In this document: piece by piece, positions 26,632 through 35,581 of the stretch | How positions within the stretch are numbered: the stretch's first letter is position 1 | Layout of the letters: the number at the start of each line of letters is the position of its first letter | Assembly (NCBI RefSeq): GCF_004345605.1 | Contig: NZ_SLVY01000004.1 | Coordinates: 62,001-126,000 of the forward strand | DNA: 64,000 nt | Direction: 5' to 3' | Source of the DNA: Rhodococcus sp. SMB37 | Lineage (GTDB): Bacteria; Actinomycetota; Actinomycetes; Mycobacteriales; Mycobacteriaceae | Program-made: the position numbers and the translations under genes | Notes under the pieces: model-generated | The model's input: the letters and a program-made list of their open reading frames with translations, nothing else | Database searches by the model: none | What the model was told of the DNA's origin: nothing

Positions 26632-28047
26632 ATGGACAGTCAGTTCGACGACCATGACATGACCGCACTCGCCGAGGCGATCGCACGCGGCGACCTCTCG
26701 CCGCGGGAGGCCTTGGAGTGCTCCCTCCGCCGCCTCGACGAGCGTAATCCGACGGTGAACGCGGTGGTGAGCGCACGCGCAGAACAAGCGCTCGCCGAGG
26801 TCGATGCGGGTCTTCCGGACGGCCCGCTCAGGGGCGTTCCGTTCCTGATCAAGGACCTGCACGCGGACGTCGAGGGCCTGCCTACCACTCACGGCTCCCG
26901 GTTGTTCGCCGGGCGGATCGCCGGCCGCGACAGCGAACTCGTCGCCCGCTACCGACGGGCGGGACTGGTCGTTCTGGGTAAGACCAACACTCCCGAATTC
27001 GGGCAGAATGCGTCCACCGAACCGGTGTTGTTCGGACCCACCCGGAACCCACGCCGGCTCACCCACAGTGTCGGCGGATCGTCCGGTGGCGCGGGAGCCG
27101 CTGTCGCTGTGGGTATCACCCCGGCGGCGCACGGCAGCGACGGTGGCGGGTCCATCCGCATCCCGGCGTCTGCGAATGGCCTTGTGGGGTTGAAGCCCTC
27201 GCGAGGCAGGATGCCGTCGGCGTCGCCGATGGGCTCACCGATGTCGGTGGAGCACGCACTCACCCGCAGCGTGCGCGACACGGCGTCGCTGCTGGATCTG
27301 ACGTGTGGGCCGCAGACCGGAGCGCCGTTCGGAATCGCCCCGCCCGCACGGCCGTACGTGCAGGAGGTGGGTGCGGATCCGGGACGGTTGCGGATCGCGC
27401 TGAGCACGGTGAAGCCGTCCGGTGACCCGGTGCACCCGGACTGTGTGGCTGTGGCGACGGATGTTGCGCGGAAACTCGAGGCGCTCGGGCACCACGTGGA
27501 GGTCGCGACACCGGACTACCCGCAGGACGCACTTTCGGTGTCGTTGCAGACGATGATGGCCGCGCCGATGGCCGCGCTCGTGAACCGGCGGCTTGCCGAA
27601 CTCGGCCGCGAGCTGCGCGACGACGATCTCGAGACATTGCCCCGCGTGCAGTACGAGCGGTGCACCACGATCACCGCCGCAGACCTCAGCGCCGCCTACA
27701 CGGAACTCGAACGCGCCGGATACGAGATCGGTCGATTCTTCACCGCATACGACCTGCTGCTCACACCCACGTTGGGACGCCCGACCCCAGGCCTCGGATT
27801 GCTCGACGTGATGGATCTCGACGCGATCTGGAAGAACTCCGGTGACTACGGCGTGATGACGAGCCCGTTCAACACGACCGGGCAGCCCGCGATCTCCCTG
27901 CCTCTGGGTGCGGACTCCACGGGGCTTCCGTTGGGAGTGCAGCTGGTCGCTGCCCACGGTCGTGAGGATCTGCTCCTGCGGATCGCGTCGCAGCTCGAGG
28001 CGGCGCACCCATGGGACACCATGCCCGTGTGGCCTGCCGTCGAGTGA
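26632..28047 (+). CDS. Amidase signature-family protein
   Basis: 471 residues with the Ser-cisSer-Lys machinery: Lys in GVPFLIKDLHADVEG, GGSSGGAGAAVAVGITPAAHGSDGGGSIRIPA, and LVGLKPSRGRMPSA. It hydrolyses amides, possibly aryl or aliphatic nitrile-derived ones; the true substrate is unknown, and no GatB/GatC partner is nearby, so a GatA role is unlikely. ATG 26632 has GAGAGGAC upstream. The gene is divergent from the Tat partner. Confidence 0.92.
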   Translation: MDSQFDDHDMTALAEAIARGDLSPREALECSLRRLDERNPTVNAVVSARAEQALAEVDAGLPDGPLRGVPFLIKDLHADVEGLPTTHGSRLFAGRIAGRDSELVARYRRAGLVVLGKTNTPEFGQNASTEPVLFGPTRNPRRLTHSVGGSSGGAGAAVAVGITPAAHGSDGGGSIRIPASANGLVGLKPSRGRMPSASPMGSPMSVEHALTRSVRDTASLLDLTCGPQTGAPFGIAPPARPYVQEVGADPGRLRIALSTVKPSGDPVHPDCVAVATDVARKLEALGHHVEVATPDYPQDALSVSLQTMMAAPMAALVNRRLAELGRELRDDDLETLPRVQYERCTTITAADLSAAYTELERAGYEIGRFFTAYDLLLTPTLGRPTPGLGLLDVMDLDAIWKNSGDYGVMTSPFNTTGQPAISLPLGADSTGLPLGVQLVAAHGREDLLLRIASQLEAAHPWDTMPVWPAVE

Positions 28048-28146
28048 CCGGTCGGCCGTTCGAGCAGCCGGGCACAGCCAAGGGCACAGCGTGATGGTCT
28101 CATTTCTTCAAGACAGGGCGGGGACCTCGTTGACAACCTGTTGTGC

Positions 28147-28566
28147 ATGAACCTTCAGTTGACAGACTCCCGCGTTGCCGTAAACCTGCAGTCCACCCCT
28201 TTACACCTCGGTCTCGGATGCCGATCCCGACCGGTCGAGGGGTTCACGTTCGAACCTGCGACCCTCGACGCCTACGCGGCGGCGATCGCCGACGACGGCA
28301 TCGAGGGCCGGCTCGTCGTCCTCATCGACGAGCATGGCCGAGGGAACCACTGGGAGCGGCACCCGGCAGGTGAGGAGGTGATTGTGTGTATCAGCGGCGC
28401 GATCACCGTCGTACGTGAGATCGGCGATGGGACCGAGCAGGTGACTCTCGGTCCGGGTCAGGCCACCGTCAACCCTGCCGGCGTATGGCACGCGGTCGAC
28501 GCGGACGGTGACGCTCGGATCCTCACGATCACTCCCGGGCTCGGCACCGAGCACCGGGGCCGGTGA
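28147..28566 (+). CDS. Cupin-domain protein
   Basis: 139 residues, single cupin barrel. Motif 1 is recognisable as GNHWERHPAGEEVIVCISGAI (about 65-85), with motif 2 around NPAGVWHAVDADGDARIL. One cupin His is retained in each motif, so metal binding is possible. ATG 28147 is the first ATG; TTG 28141 is an alternative. It is convergent with the AraC gene (12 bp apart). Function unknown. Confidence 0.8.
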   Translation: MNLQLTDSRVAVNLQSTPLHLGLGCRSRPVEGFTFEPATLDAYAAAIADDGIEGRLVVLIDEHGRGNHWERHPAGEEVIVCISGAITVVREIGDGTEQVTLGPGQATVNPAGVWHAVDADGDARILTITPGLGTEHRGR

Positions 28567-28578
28567 CCGTTGACGGCG

Positions 28579-29412
28579 CTAGTGAGCGAGTAGTTCGCTG
28601 CCGCGCCAGGCGGTCGGGGTGAGGCCTGTGAAGTCGCGCCAGTCCCGGACGAGGTGGGCTTGGTCGGCGAATCCGGTCGCCGAAGCGATTGTGGACCATG
28701 TGGGCGGGGTACCTGCCGTGGCGAGGACGTAGGCGTGCTCGAAGCGCAGAACACGTGCGGCTTCTTTGGGTGTCAGGCCGATCTCGCTGTGGAACTGCCT
28801 GGTCAGGTGGCGTCGACTCCATCCGAGTTCGGCTGCCAACGATCCGATCTGGACAGCGCCGCGGGAGCTCGACAGTCGCCGCCATGCCTCGCGGACCTCG
28901 GGCCGGATGGGAGCACGTGCCGCTGGGCTCGTGTCGTGACCGCGCACGGCCGCCAAGAGGACGTCATCGACGGCGGCGAACCGCTCACGCCACGAGCGAG
29001 CCTCGCGGCTCCGCTCGGTGAGTTCACGACCGAGTCCGCCGAGGATGCGGCCGACGTCGACCACGTCGTTCGCGAGGGCAGCCGCGGGCATCCCGTAGAC
29101 GGCTCGGGCTCCCATTGGAGTCAGCGACACCTTGACGCCGTGCTGACGACCGTCGTGCCCGATCGCGACGGCTTTCGAAGTCAGGCCACCTACAAGGGCA
29201 TCGAACCGCCCGTCGCGAACCGTGCATCCCTCGACCGGAACGACTTGGATCGGCTCGGACAGTGAGACGACAAGCGTGAGATAGCGCCCCGGTGCGCCCC
29301 GGTGAATGCCAGGTGGAAACCCGTGCTGCTCGAAACCGTCATACGACATGACGTACCCACGCAATGCCGGGGAGGGCTGCGCTGTCACCTGTGTCGCTGA
29401 ACCCACAGTCAC
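28579..29412 (-). CDS. AraC-family transcriptional regulator
   Basis: 277 residues. The N-terminal sensing domain (about 1-155, SPALRGYVMSYDGFEQHG...) belongs to a group with AraC-type regulators of unknown effector. The C-terminal two-HTH domain includes QIGSLAAELGWSRRHLTRQFHSEIG and TIASATGFADQAHLVRDWRDFTGLTPTAW. It starts only 15 bp from the truncated SGNH gene on the other strand. Target unknown; the convergent cupin gene is a candidate neighbour. Confidence 0.9.
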   Translation of the reverse strand: MTVGSATQVTAQPSPALRGYVMSYDGFEQHGFPPGIHRGAPGRYLTLVVSLSEPIQVVPVEGCTVRDGRFDALVGGLTSKAVAIGHDGRQHGVKVSLTPMGARAVYGMPAAALANDVVDVGRILGGLGRELTERSREARSWRERFAAVDDVLLAAVRGHDTSPAARAPIRPEVREAWRRLSSSRGAVQIGSLAAELGWSRRHLTRQFHSEIGLTPKEAARVLRFEHAYVLATAGTPPTWSTIASATGFADQAHLVRDWRDFTGLTPTAWRGSELLAH

Positions 29413-29427
29413 CCCATCAATCTACGC

Positions 29428-29946
29428 GTGAGCGCCACGAGCGCTCCAAGGGCGAGCCTGCCCGGATTCGCCCTCGATCGCTGGAAGAAGCGCAAGCAGC
29501 TGCCGACCGAGCCTTCGCCGGGCTGGTTCGAGGACTGTCTCGGCCGCGTGGTCGACAGGCTCCGGTCCGAGACCGATGCGGAGATCGGCCTGGCCTCCAT
29601 TCCCGTGCTCGGACAGGACCCGGAAGCATTGCCGGCAGAGGCGTCGTCGCGGTACAGCGCGATGATCGCTGACCTTGCCGCCGGCCAAGGTGTCGTCTAT
29701 CTACCCGTCCATGAGCGGCAGGTCGCCGAGCTCGCGGCCGAGCGGCCCGCCGTTGTCCCCTACGAGGAGATGACCGCGGCGAGGTTCCTCGCCATGCTCG
29801 CCGAGCGTCGGATCCTGGGCCGCAGTCTCGACATGATCTCCGATCGGAGAGGGCTCCTCCTTACCGTCGATCACGTCCACCAGAACAGCAAGGGCGCGGC
29901 CCTGATCGCCGAGACGCTCGAAGCCGGGCTGCTGCGTCGGCATTGA
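29428..29946 (+). CDS. N-terminally truncated SGNH/GDSL-hydrolase-like protein
   Basis: 172 residues. The C-terminal block V-like motif DHVHQNSKGAALIAE is typical of GDSL hydrolases (catalytic Asp and His), and SIPVLGQDPEALP resembles the middle of such proteins. The N-terminal GDSL block with the catalytic Ser, and the Gly and Asn oxyanion blocks, are missing. Only 15 bp separate it from the divergent AraC start, leaving little room for a promoter. It looks like a gene remnant joined at a rearrangement point. GTG 29428 is the listed start, but expression is doubtful. Confidence 0.55.
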   Translation: MSATSAPRASLPGFALDRWKKRKQLPTEPSPGWFEDCLGRVVDRLRSETDAEIGLASIPVLGQDPEALPAEASSRYSAMIADLAAGQGVVYLPVHERQVAELAAERPAVVPYEEMTAARFLAMLAERRILGRSLDMISDRRGLLLTVDHVHQNSKGAALIAETLEAGLLRRH

Positions 29947-30034
29947 GCCGCAGTCGACTCCCTGACGCCTCACCGGCGAACGACCACACCACGGAGCGGC
30001 GCGGCTCGCTTGGACGGACCGTCCGGACACGGCA

Positions 30035-31261
30035 ATGTTGGGAACCATGCCGGCCCGTCCCACCCTCACGTCACCCGCCCTTCTGCTGATGGCGGTCGCG
30101 ACCGGGCTGTGCGCGGGCGGCAACTATTTCAATCAGCCCCTGCTCGAGTCGATCACCGAAGCCCTCGGCACAACCCATTCGGCGGCGGCGTCGACCGTCA
30201 CGATCGCGCAGGTCTCCTATGCGCTGGGGCTGATGTTCCTGGTGCCACTCGGAGACATGCTTCCGCAGCGGCGCCTGGCGGTCACCCTCATGTTCGCGGC
30301 CGCGGCCGGGCAGGCGATCAGCGGTTTCGCTCCGAACATCGGTGTACTCATGGCGGGCACGGCGATCGCCGGGTTGTTCTCGGTCGCGGCGCAGGTACTC
30401 GTGCCGTTCGCGGCGACCCTCGCGGCACCGGAACGGCGAGGTAGAGCAGTGGGCACAGTGATGAGCGGGCTTCTCGTCGGCATCCTGCTGGCCCGCAGCA
30501 TCGCGGGAATCCTCGCCGAATTCGGCGGCTGGAGCACCGTGTACCGGGTCTCGGCCGGCGCAATGGTGATCGTGGCCATCGCGCTGTGGCGGGTGTTACC
30601 ACCGAGCACACCCACCGCCGGACAGCAGAGTTACGGCGCAATCCTCCGTTCGCTCGCCACCCTCGTGCGGACGTATCCGCGCCTCCGCACGAGGGGACTG
30701 CTCGGGGCGATCTCGTATGCGTCGGTCAGCGTGTTGTTCTCGACGATGGCGTTCCTGCTGTCGGCGCCTCCGCACGGACTCGGCGAACTGGAGATCGGGC
30801 TCGTCGGCCTGGCCGGCGTAGCCGGTGCACTCGCGGCGAACACAGCGGGACGCCTGGCCGACCGCGGCTACGGGCCGACAACCACGGCGGTCGGTGTCGT
30901 CGTGCTCATCGCGTCGTGGGGTGCGCTCGCCGCGGGTGGGTCGTCGCTGTGGTGGTTCGTGGTGGGCATGCTCACCATCGACCTCGCACTCAACGCCATC
31001 CACATCACCAACCAGAACATCATCTACGGACTCGACCCGGACGCCAGGTCGCGTGTGAACTCGGTATACATGACCACCTATTTCGTGGGGGCGGCATCGG
31101 GATCAGCGCTCGGCGCGCTCGCCTGGGCCCTCGCGGAATGGACCGGCGTGTGCATCCTCGGGGCGCTTCTCGGCGGATGCGCCGCGGTGCTGTGGTGGAT
31201 CGACCTGAGACTCAGCCGTCGTGAGCAGTCACCCACGTCGCGATCCGTGTCCGGGACGTGA
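30035..31261 (+). CDS. MFS transporter
   Basis: 408 residues with about twelve membrane segments and an N-terminal region like DHA1-type efflux carriers (GNYFNQPLLESITEALGTT; loop-2/3 signature PLGDMLPQRRLAV). ATG 30035 gives an intact N-terminus; ATG 30047 is equally plausible. Its last 50 bp overlap, on the other strand, the LuxR remnant. Substrate unknown. Confidence 0.88.
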   Translation: MLGTMPARPTLTSPALLLMAVATGLCAGGNYFNQPLLESITEALGTTHSAAASTVTIAQVSYALGLMFLVPLGDMLPQRRLAVTLMFAAAAGQAISGFAPNIGVLMAGTAIAGLFSVAAQVLVPFAATLAAPERRGRAVGTVMSGLLVGILLARSIAGILAEFGGWSTVYRVSAGAMVIVAIALWRVLPPSTPTAGQQSYGAILRSLATLVRTYPRLRTRGLLGAISYASVSVLFSTMAFLLSAPPHGLGELEIGLVGLAGVAGALAANTAGRLADRGYGPTTTAVGVVVLIASWGALAAGGSSLWWFVVGMLTIDLALNAIHITNQNIIYGLDPDARSRVNSVYMTTYFVGAASGSALGALAWALAEWTGVCILGALLGGCAAVLWWIDLRLSRREQSPTSRSVSGT

Positions 31262-31583
31262 CCCCGAGCTTTGCGAGGATCCGTTCGACGTGCCCGTCGA
31301 CTGTGCGGGGAGAGATGACGAGTTTGTCGGCGATGGCACGATTGCTCATCCCGTCGGCCACGAGCCGGGCGATCTCGAACTCCCGTTTGGTCAGCGGCGA
31401 GGTGTTCTGGGCCGCTCGATTCGGTGCGGTGGTGCTCTCACCCAGGGCGAACGAGACGGCCTGATCGATTGTCATGTCGTCCGGCGGAGACGAAAGCCTT
31501 TCGAACACATGGTCGCCGAGAGCCGTCCGGGCCGCGTCTCGGGCGGCATGCGAATTACCCGAGTGTAGACGGCGACCTGCCAC
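31212..31583 (-). pseudogene. LuxR-type regulator remnant (C-terminal HTH only)
   Basis: The frame encodes 123 residues ending in a clean LuxR HTH (LTKREFEIARLVADGMSNRAIADKL, then VISPRTVDGHVERILAKLGV). The preceding AARTALGDHVFERL...DQAVSFALGE matches the linker of large LuxR-family (LAL-type) regulators, but the several-hundred-residue upstream part is absent. Similarity stops near 31550, where a hydrolase remnant begins on the other strand. An isolated HTH could still bind DNA, but a broken gene is more likely. Confidence 0.6.
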
Positions 31584-31830
31584 TGCGCATCTATGTTCCG
31601 GAAGGCACAGGACCGCGGCCCGTCGTGCTCTACCTGCACGGTGGCGGCTTCATCGGTGGCAGCATCGACGTCGCCGACGACCCGTGCCGTGCCGTCGCGA
31701 ACGGGACGGGCGCGATCGTCGTGTCGGCCGAGTACCGACTGGCGCAGGAGGCAACCTCGCAGCCGTGACGGCGCTGCGCACCGTGACGAGGGTGGACCGC
31801 GGTTGCGCGTGCAGGTGGCGCGCGCCGAGC
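31555..31830 (+). pseudogene. Alpha/beta-hydrolase remnant (internal deletion and frameshift)
   Basis: The first segment reads SVDGDLPLRIYVPEGTG, then VVLYLHGGGFIGGSIDVADD and VVSAEYRLA, an HSL/Aes-type hydrolase N-terminus with its HGGG oxyanion motif. At 31744 it jumps to AGGNLAAVTALR in another frame, part of the GDSAGG catalytic-Ser motif, so about 50-60 codons are missing. Near 31780 a further one-base loss shifts to RDEGGPRLRVQV. Two lesions plus absence of the catalytic half mean it is non-functional. Confidence 0.65.
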
Positions 31831-31907
31831 GGGGCCGATTTTCGCGCAATGACGTAAGTTGGTGTGGGTCGGCCTTGGCAATTATTTGACGATTACTTGG
31901 GAAGTCG

Positions 31908-33002
31908 GTGGTCGGCGTGCGGGGAGGAACGCGTTCGACGGCTGCTGCCGTCATCGCGTGCATTGCCGTGCCATCGGCTCTGACGGGATGCGCGACGGTC
32001 CTGGCCGGGACTCCGGTCGAGACTCCGGCTGCTCACGTAGACTACCTCGCCCCCAACACCCACAGCCGCTCGATCGACCCGTCCGACAAGATGCTGCTCG
32101 AGGTCGCGGAGAGGCTACGGCGGCTCGATCCATGCGGGTTGCTCCCGGAATCGGTGGTTGCCGGCTACGGCGAAGTGCGTCAGTTCGGGCCGCAGGAAGC
32201 ACTCGATACGTGCACCGCCGTCGCACATCCGTCGGGGGGAGCGAAGTACGACGAGCTGGAGGTGACCATCGACCTGTCGCCGGTTCCGGACACCGATGGT
32301 CAGCGCGACTGGTCTTTCGGCGACACCGAGGTCTACAGGAACACGACCACGCACAACAATTCCCTCGGCTGCACGCTGACGTTCGCGCTCGACATCCCCG
32401 TCACGGTGACGGCCGACGCGGTACCACCCACACGGTTCGCGACGATCGCGGTCACGCAGTACCGGTCCGAGGATTCGAGCGGGGAAAGTGTGCCGGTGTG
32501 CGCGGTCGCGGCGGATACCCTCTCGGAGACACTGACACTCGTGCCCTCGTTACCGGCGAGGCCGACGAGTGGCCTGGGCCGAATCCGGCTGGCGGCGGCC
32601 GACCCGTGCGAGATCGTTGCGAGCTTCGCGCCGGAAGAGCTGGTCGGGTGGCAGATCGACAGCGACCCGTACCGGTGCGTCCTCACTCAGCACCAGGAGG
32701 AAGCCGCGCCGACGACATGGAGCATCCACTACGGGCTCGAACCCGAATTCGCGCCGCCGGAAGACGACGACACCCGTGAGGTGGTGTTCGACGGCCTGAC
32801 ATTGCATGTCCGCGAGACAGGCGACTCCTGCCGGATCGCGGCGCCGGTCGAATCGGTGATCGATACCAATCGGCCGGGGGCGGAGCGCTACAACAGGTCG
32901 AGCGGCCGCAACGTTCCCGCGGTGGTCCTGATGAGCGACACTCCGAACTGCGACGACCTCGTCCCGCTCACAGTCGACATCGCCGACGGTGCTCTTACCT
33001 GA
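31908..33002 (+). CDS. Putative lipoprotein with two DUF3558-like segments
   Basis: 364 residues. A signal peptide (STAAAVIACIAVPSALTGC) ends in a lipobox-like LTGC, so the mature protein is probably membrane-anchored by Cys27. Two segments begin with a similar pattern, LDPCGLLPE (about residue 73) and ADPCEIVAS (about residue 231), as in DUF3558 lipoproteins of mycobacteria, suggesting duplication. GTG 31908 is the start. It occupies the area where mycobacteria have lpqT, but I see no clear relationship. Envelope role inferred. Confidence 0.72.
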   Translation: MVGVRGGTRSTAAAVIACIAVPSALTGCATVLAGTPVETPAAHVDYLAPNTHSRSIDPSDKMLLEVAERLRRLDPCGLLPESVVAGYGEVRQFGPQEALDTCTAVAHPSGGAKYDELEVTIDLSPVPDTDGQRDWSFGDTEVYRNTTTHNNSLGCTLTFALDIPVTVTADAVPPTRFATIAVTQYRSEDSSGESVPVCAVAADTLSETLTLVPSLPARPTSGLGRIRLAAADPCEIVASFAPEELVGWQIDSDPYRCVLTQHQEEAAPTTWSIHYGLEPEFAPPEDDDTREVVFDGLTLHVRETGDSCRIAAPVESVIDTNRPGAERYNRSSGRNVPAVVLMSDTPNCDDLVPLTVDIADGALT

Positions 33003-33043
33003 CGGCTCGCCGTCGTGCCCTCACTTGACCCGCCTGCTCCATG

Positions 33044-33076
33044 GGTCTCGGGCATGTGATCGAAACGCCCGAGACC
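33044..33076. terminator. Hairpin between convergent genes
   Basis: Perfect 10-bp arms GGTCTCGGGC and GCCCGAGACC with a 13-nt loop, lying in the 89-bp gap between the lipoprotein and the zinc-ribbon gene. Suited to bidirectional termination; no U-tract. Confidence 0.7.
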
Positions 33077-33091
33077 GACGGGGCAGTTGCT

Positions 33092-33727
33092 CTACTTCGC
33101 GGCGCTGAGCCGAGCCTTCTCCAATGCAGCGAGAGTGCGCAGCACCGTCGCCTTCTGCTTCTCGAGATCGCTGCGACGAGCACGGGCTGCGAGCCCGGAC
33201 TGCTCGGCGACCAACGCGAGCTGTGCATCGATCGTGGAGAGCTGATCGAGCAACGCGAGTGCGCGGCTCTGGATCTCGTCCAGATCGACGCTCGTGGTCG
33301 CTGCGGCCGCGGCAGGGGTACGACGCGACGTCGACGACGCCGAGCTCGACGAGCCCGACGCGGATCTCGACTTCGTCGCGGCGGGCTTGTCGGCGACGAT
33401 GGCTGCGGCACGGGGACGCAGAGCTTTGCGGACGAGCGCGGGGTCCGGCTGCTCGTCGAGTCGAATGTCGTTGAGAGCACGGCGCGCATCGCGTGCGGCG
33501 ACCCGGTACTCGTACTCTTCTTCGTCGTCCGACTGCAAGGTCCCGCCGATGGGGCGCAGACCGTAGGTGCCCATGAACCGCCGGGCCTCGTCGATCACGG
33601 ATTCATGGCGGACGCAAGTGGCACAACGGGGTTCGTTTCGGAACTCTTCGACCGAGTCGGTATCGCCGCACCAGACGCAGGCGCCGGGCGACCACCTCCG
33701 CGCAATCCGATTCGTCGGGGTTTCCAT
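33092..33727 (-). CDS. Hypothetical protein with zinc-ribbon and coiled coil
   Basis: 211 residues from ATG 33727. Near residues 17-38 there are two CxxC pairs (CVWC...CATC) of zinc-ribbon type. A middle Ala/Ser/Arg/Lys-rich linker (about 115-150) is disordered, and the C-terminal 60 residues form a probable coiled coil (LDEIQSRALALLDQLSTIDAQL, shown only in part: LALLDQLSTIDAQLALVA). Such architecture suggests a nucleic-acid or protein-bridging role, but I do not recognise the family. GTG 33760 is an alternative start. Confidence 0.7.
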   Translation of the reverse strand: METPTNRIARRWSPGACVWCGDTDSVEEFRNEPRCATCVRHESVIDEARRFMGTYGLRPIGGTLQSDDEEEYEYRVAARDARRALNDIRLDEQPDPALVRKALRPRAAAIVADKPAATKSRSASGSSSSASSTSRRTPAAAAATTSVDLDEIQSRALALLDQLSTIDAQLALVAEQSGLAARARRSDLEKQKATVLRTLAALEKARLSAAK

Positions 33728-33940
33728 GGGGGCCTCGAGAGTCTGCGCGTCGATCACGAGGAGCCACCTTAGGTCAAACACCGCGGGCTTCGTCGGCCGG
33801 GGTCCGATCCGACCTGCGGTGTTCCCCGGCGGCGTGACGAAGATCATCCATGGACGTGCGGTGACGGCCGGGTGGCGTGAGAATGACGACAAAGCATCTG
33901 CGCCGCACGGCATTTGCATACCGTTCGGTTTGCTCGGAGG

Positions 33941-34570
33941 TCAGGTCGCCGTAGCGGTGGTGAGCCACTGCACGAGCGGGCGGAAGGCGCGCCACGAACT
34001 GCGAACCTCGTCGAACGTTCGGGCGCTGTCGAGCCACGGGGGTGACACGTCGGTGCGACCGGCATGCAGCGCCTTGTGCCGCAATAGTGCGATGCGCGGA
34101 TGATCCGCGGAGTACCCGCGCGGGCGGGTCTTCAGCGTTTCGCCACCGATCTCGTAGCCGGCGCGCTTCATGCGGCGGACGATATTGTCGAGTTCGGTGC
34201 CGCGACGCTCGTCGTCGATCGCAGACCGGAAGGCAGCAAGCTGAGCCGAGCTGCCGTGATAGAAACCTCCGGCGATCCGCAGACCCGCGGCGTTGATCTC
34301 GACGTAGAACCCGACGCCCGGCCCGGTCGCGACGTAGCCGCCCTGGTGGGTCTTGTACGGGATATTGTCTTTGCTGAACCGGACGTCGCGGTAGGGACGG
34401 AACACCTTGCCCGGGCCGAACTCCTCTTCGAGCTCACCGAGCAGGGCGAGCATCGGGCCGCGCACGCAGTCGTCGTAGACGGCCTTGTGCGCGGCCCAGA
34501 ATGCTTTGCTGTTGTCGGCCTCGAGATCTTCGTAGAAGTCGAGCGCCGAGACGGGAAACCCTGAGAACAT
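33941..34570 (-). CDS. DUF2461-family protein
   Basis: 209 residues matching the DUF2461/TIGR02453 family: AFWAAHKAVYDDCVRGPM at the start, FRPYRDVRFSKDNIPYKTHQ in the middle, and GFYVEINAAGLRIAGGFYH after it. It is a widespread single-domain protein of unknown biochemical function. It lies 33 bp after prs on the same strand, so the order glmU-prs-DUF2461 may be one unit. Confidence 0.9.
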   Translation of the reverse strand: MFSGFPVSALDFYEDLEADNSKAFWAAHKAVYDDCVRGPMLALLGELEEEFGPGKVFRPYRDVRFSKDNIPYKTHQGGYVATGPGVGFYVEINAAGLRIAGGFYHGSSAQLAAFRSAIDDERRGTELDNIVRRMKRAGYEIGGETLKTRPRGYSADHPRIALLRHKALHAGRTDVSPPWLDSARTFDEVRSSWRAFRPLVQWLTTATAT

Positions 34571-34603
34571 CCCGTCAGTGTGCCGTGTGGCGGTAGCCGG
34601 ATG

Positions 34604-35581
34604 TCAGGCGACGCCGTTGAAGAGCGACGTGACGGATCCGTTCTCGAACACCTCACGGATCGTCTGCGCAAGCAGCGGAGCGATCGAGAGCACGGTGAGC
34701 GAGTCGAACTGCTTCTCCGGCGGAATCGGCAGCGTGTTGGTGACGATGACCTCCTGAGCGCCGCATGCAGCGAGGCGCTCGGCGGCCGGGTCGGAGAGCA
34801 CGCCGTGCGTAGCGGCGATGATGACGTCCTTCGCGCCGGCCTCACGCAGGATCTTGACGGCGCCGGCGATGGTGCCACCGGTGTCGATCATGTCGTCGAT
34901 CAGGATGCAGGTGTGTCCCTCGACCTCACCGACAACGCGGTTCGACTTCACCTGGTTCGGAACCAGCGGGTCGCGGGTCTTGTGGATGAAGGCCAGGGGA
35001 GCGCCGCCGAGGGTGTCGGCCCACTTCTCGGCGACACGCACGCGGCCCGAATCGGGGGAGACCACGGCGATGTTGTCGACGCCGTACTTACCTCGGATGT
35101 ACTCGGCGAGCTGGCCCTGCGCGTGCATGTGGTCGACCGGGCCGTCGAAGAAGCCCTGGATCTGGTCGGTGTGCAGGTCGACCGTGATGATGCGGTCGGC
35201 GCCGGCAGTCTTGAGCAGATCGGCGATGAGGCGGGCCGAGATGGGCTCGCGACCGCGGTGCTTCTTGTCCTGACGGGCGTATGGGTAGAACGGCAGGATC
35301 GCGGTGATGCGCTTGGCGGAACCACGCTTGAGCGCGTCGATCATGATGAGCTGTTCCATGACCCATTCGTTGAGCGGGAACGGGTGGCTCTGCAGCACGA
35401 ACGCGTCGGAGCCGCGGACGGACTCCTCGAAGCGGACGAAGGTCTCGCCGTTGGCGAAGTCGCGGGCGGTCTGCGGGGTGAGGGGGACGCCGAGTTCCTT
35501 AGCGACCTGCTCTGCCAACTCGGGGTGTGCCCGGCCGGAGAAGAGCATCAAGTTCTTCTGGTTGTCGATCCAATTGGTCAC
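34604..35581 (-). CDS. prs: Ribose-phosphate pyrophosphokinase (PRPP synthetase)
   Basis: Makes PRPP from ribose 5-phosphate and ATP for nucleotide, His, Trp and arabinan precursor synthesis. 325 residues: [20 protein letters not shown], the [21 protein letters not shown] catalytic flexible-loop region, [17 protein letters not shown], and the PRPP-binding loop [17 protein letters not shown] 35581 overlaps the glmU stop by 4 bp. Gene order glmU-prs matches mycobacteria. Confidence 0.97.
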   Translation of the reverse strand: MTNWIDNQKNLMLFSGRAHPELAEQVAKELGVPLTPQTARDFANGETFVRFEESVRGSDAFVLQSHPFPLNEWVMEQLIMIDALKRGSAKRITAILPFYPYARQDKKHRGREPISARLIADLLKTAGADRIITVDLHTDQIQGFFDGPVDHMHAQGQLAEYIRGKYGVDNIAVVSPDSGRVRVAEKWADTLGGAPLAFIHKTRDPLVPNQVKSNRVVGEVEGHTCILIDDMIDTGGTIAGAVKILREAGAKDVIIAATHGVLSDPAAERLAACGAQEVIVTNTLPIPPEKQFDSLTVLSIAPLLAQTIREVFENGSVTSLFNGVA

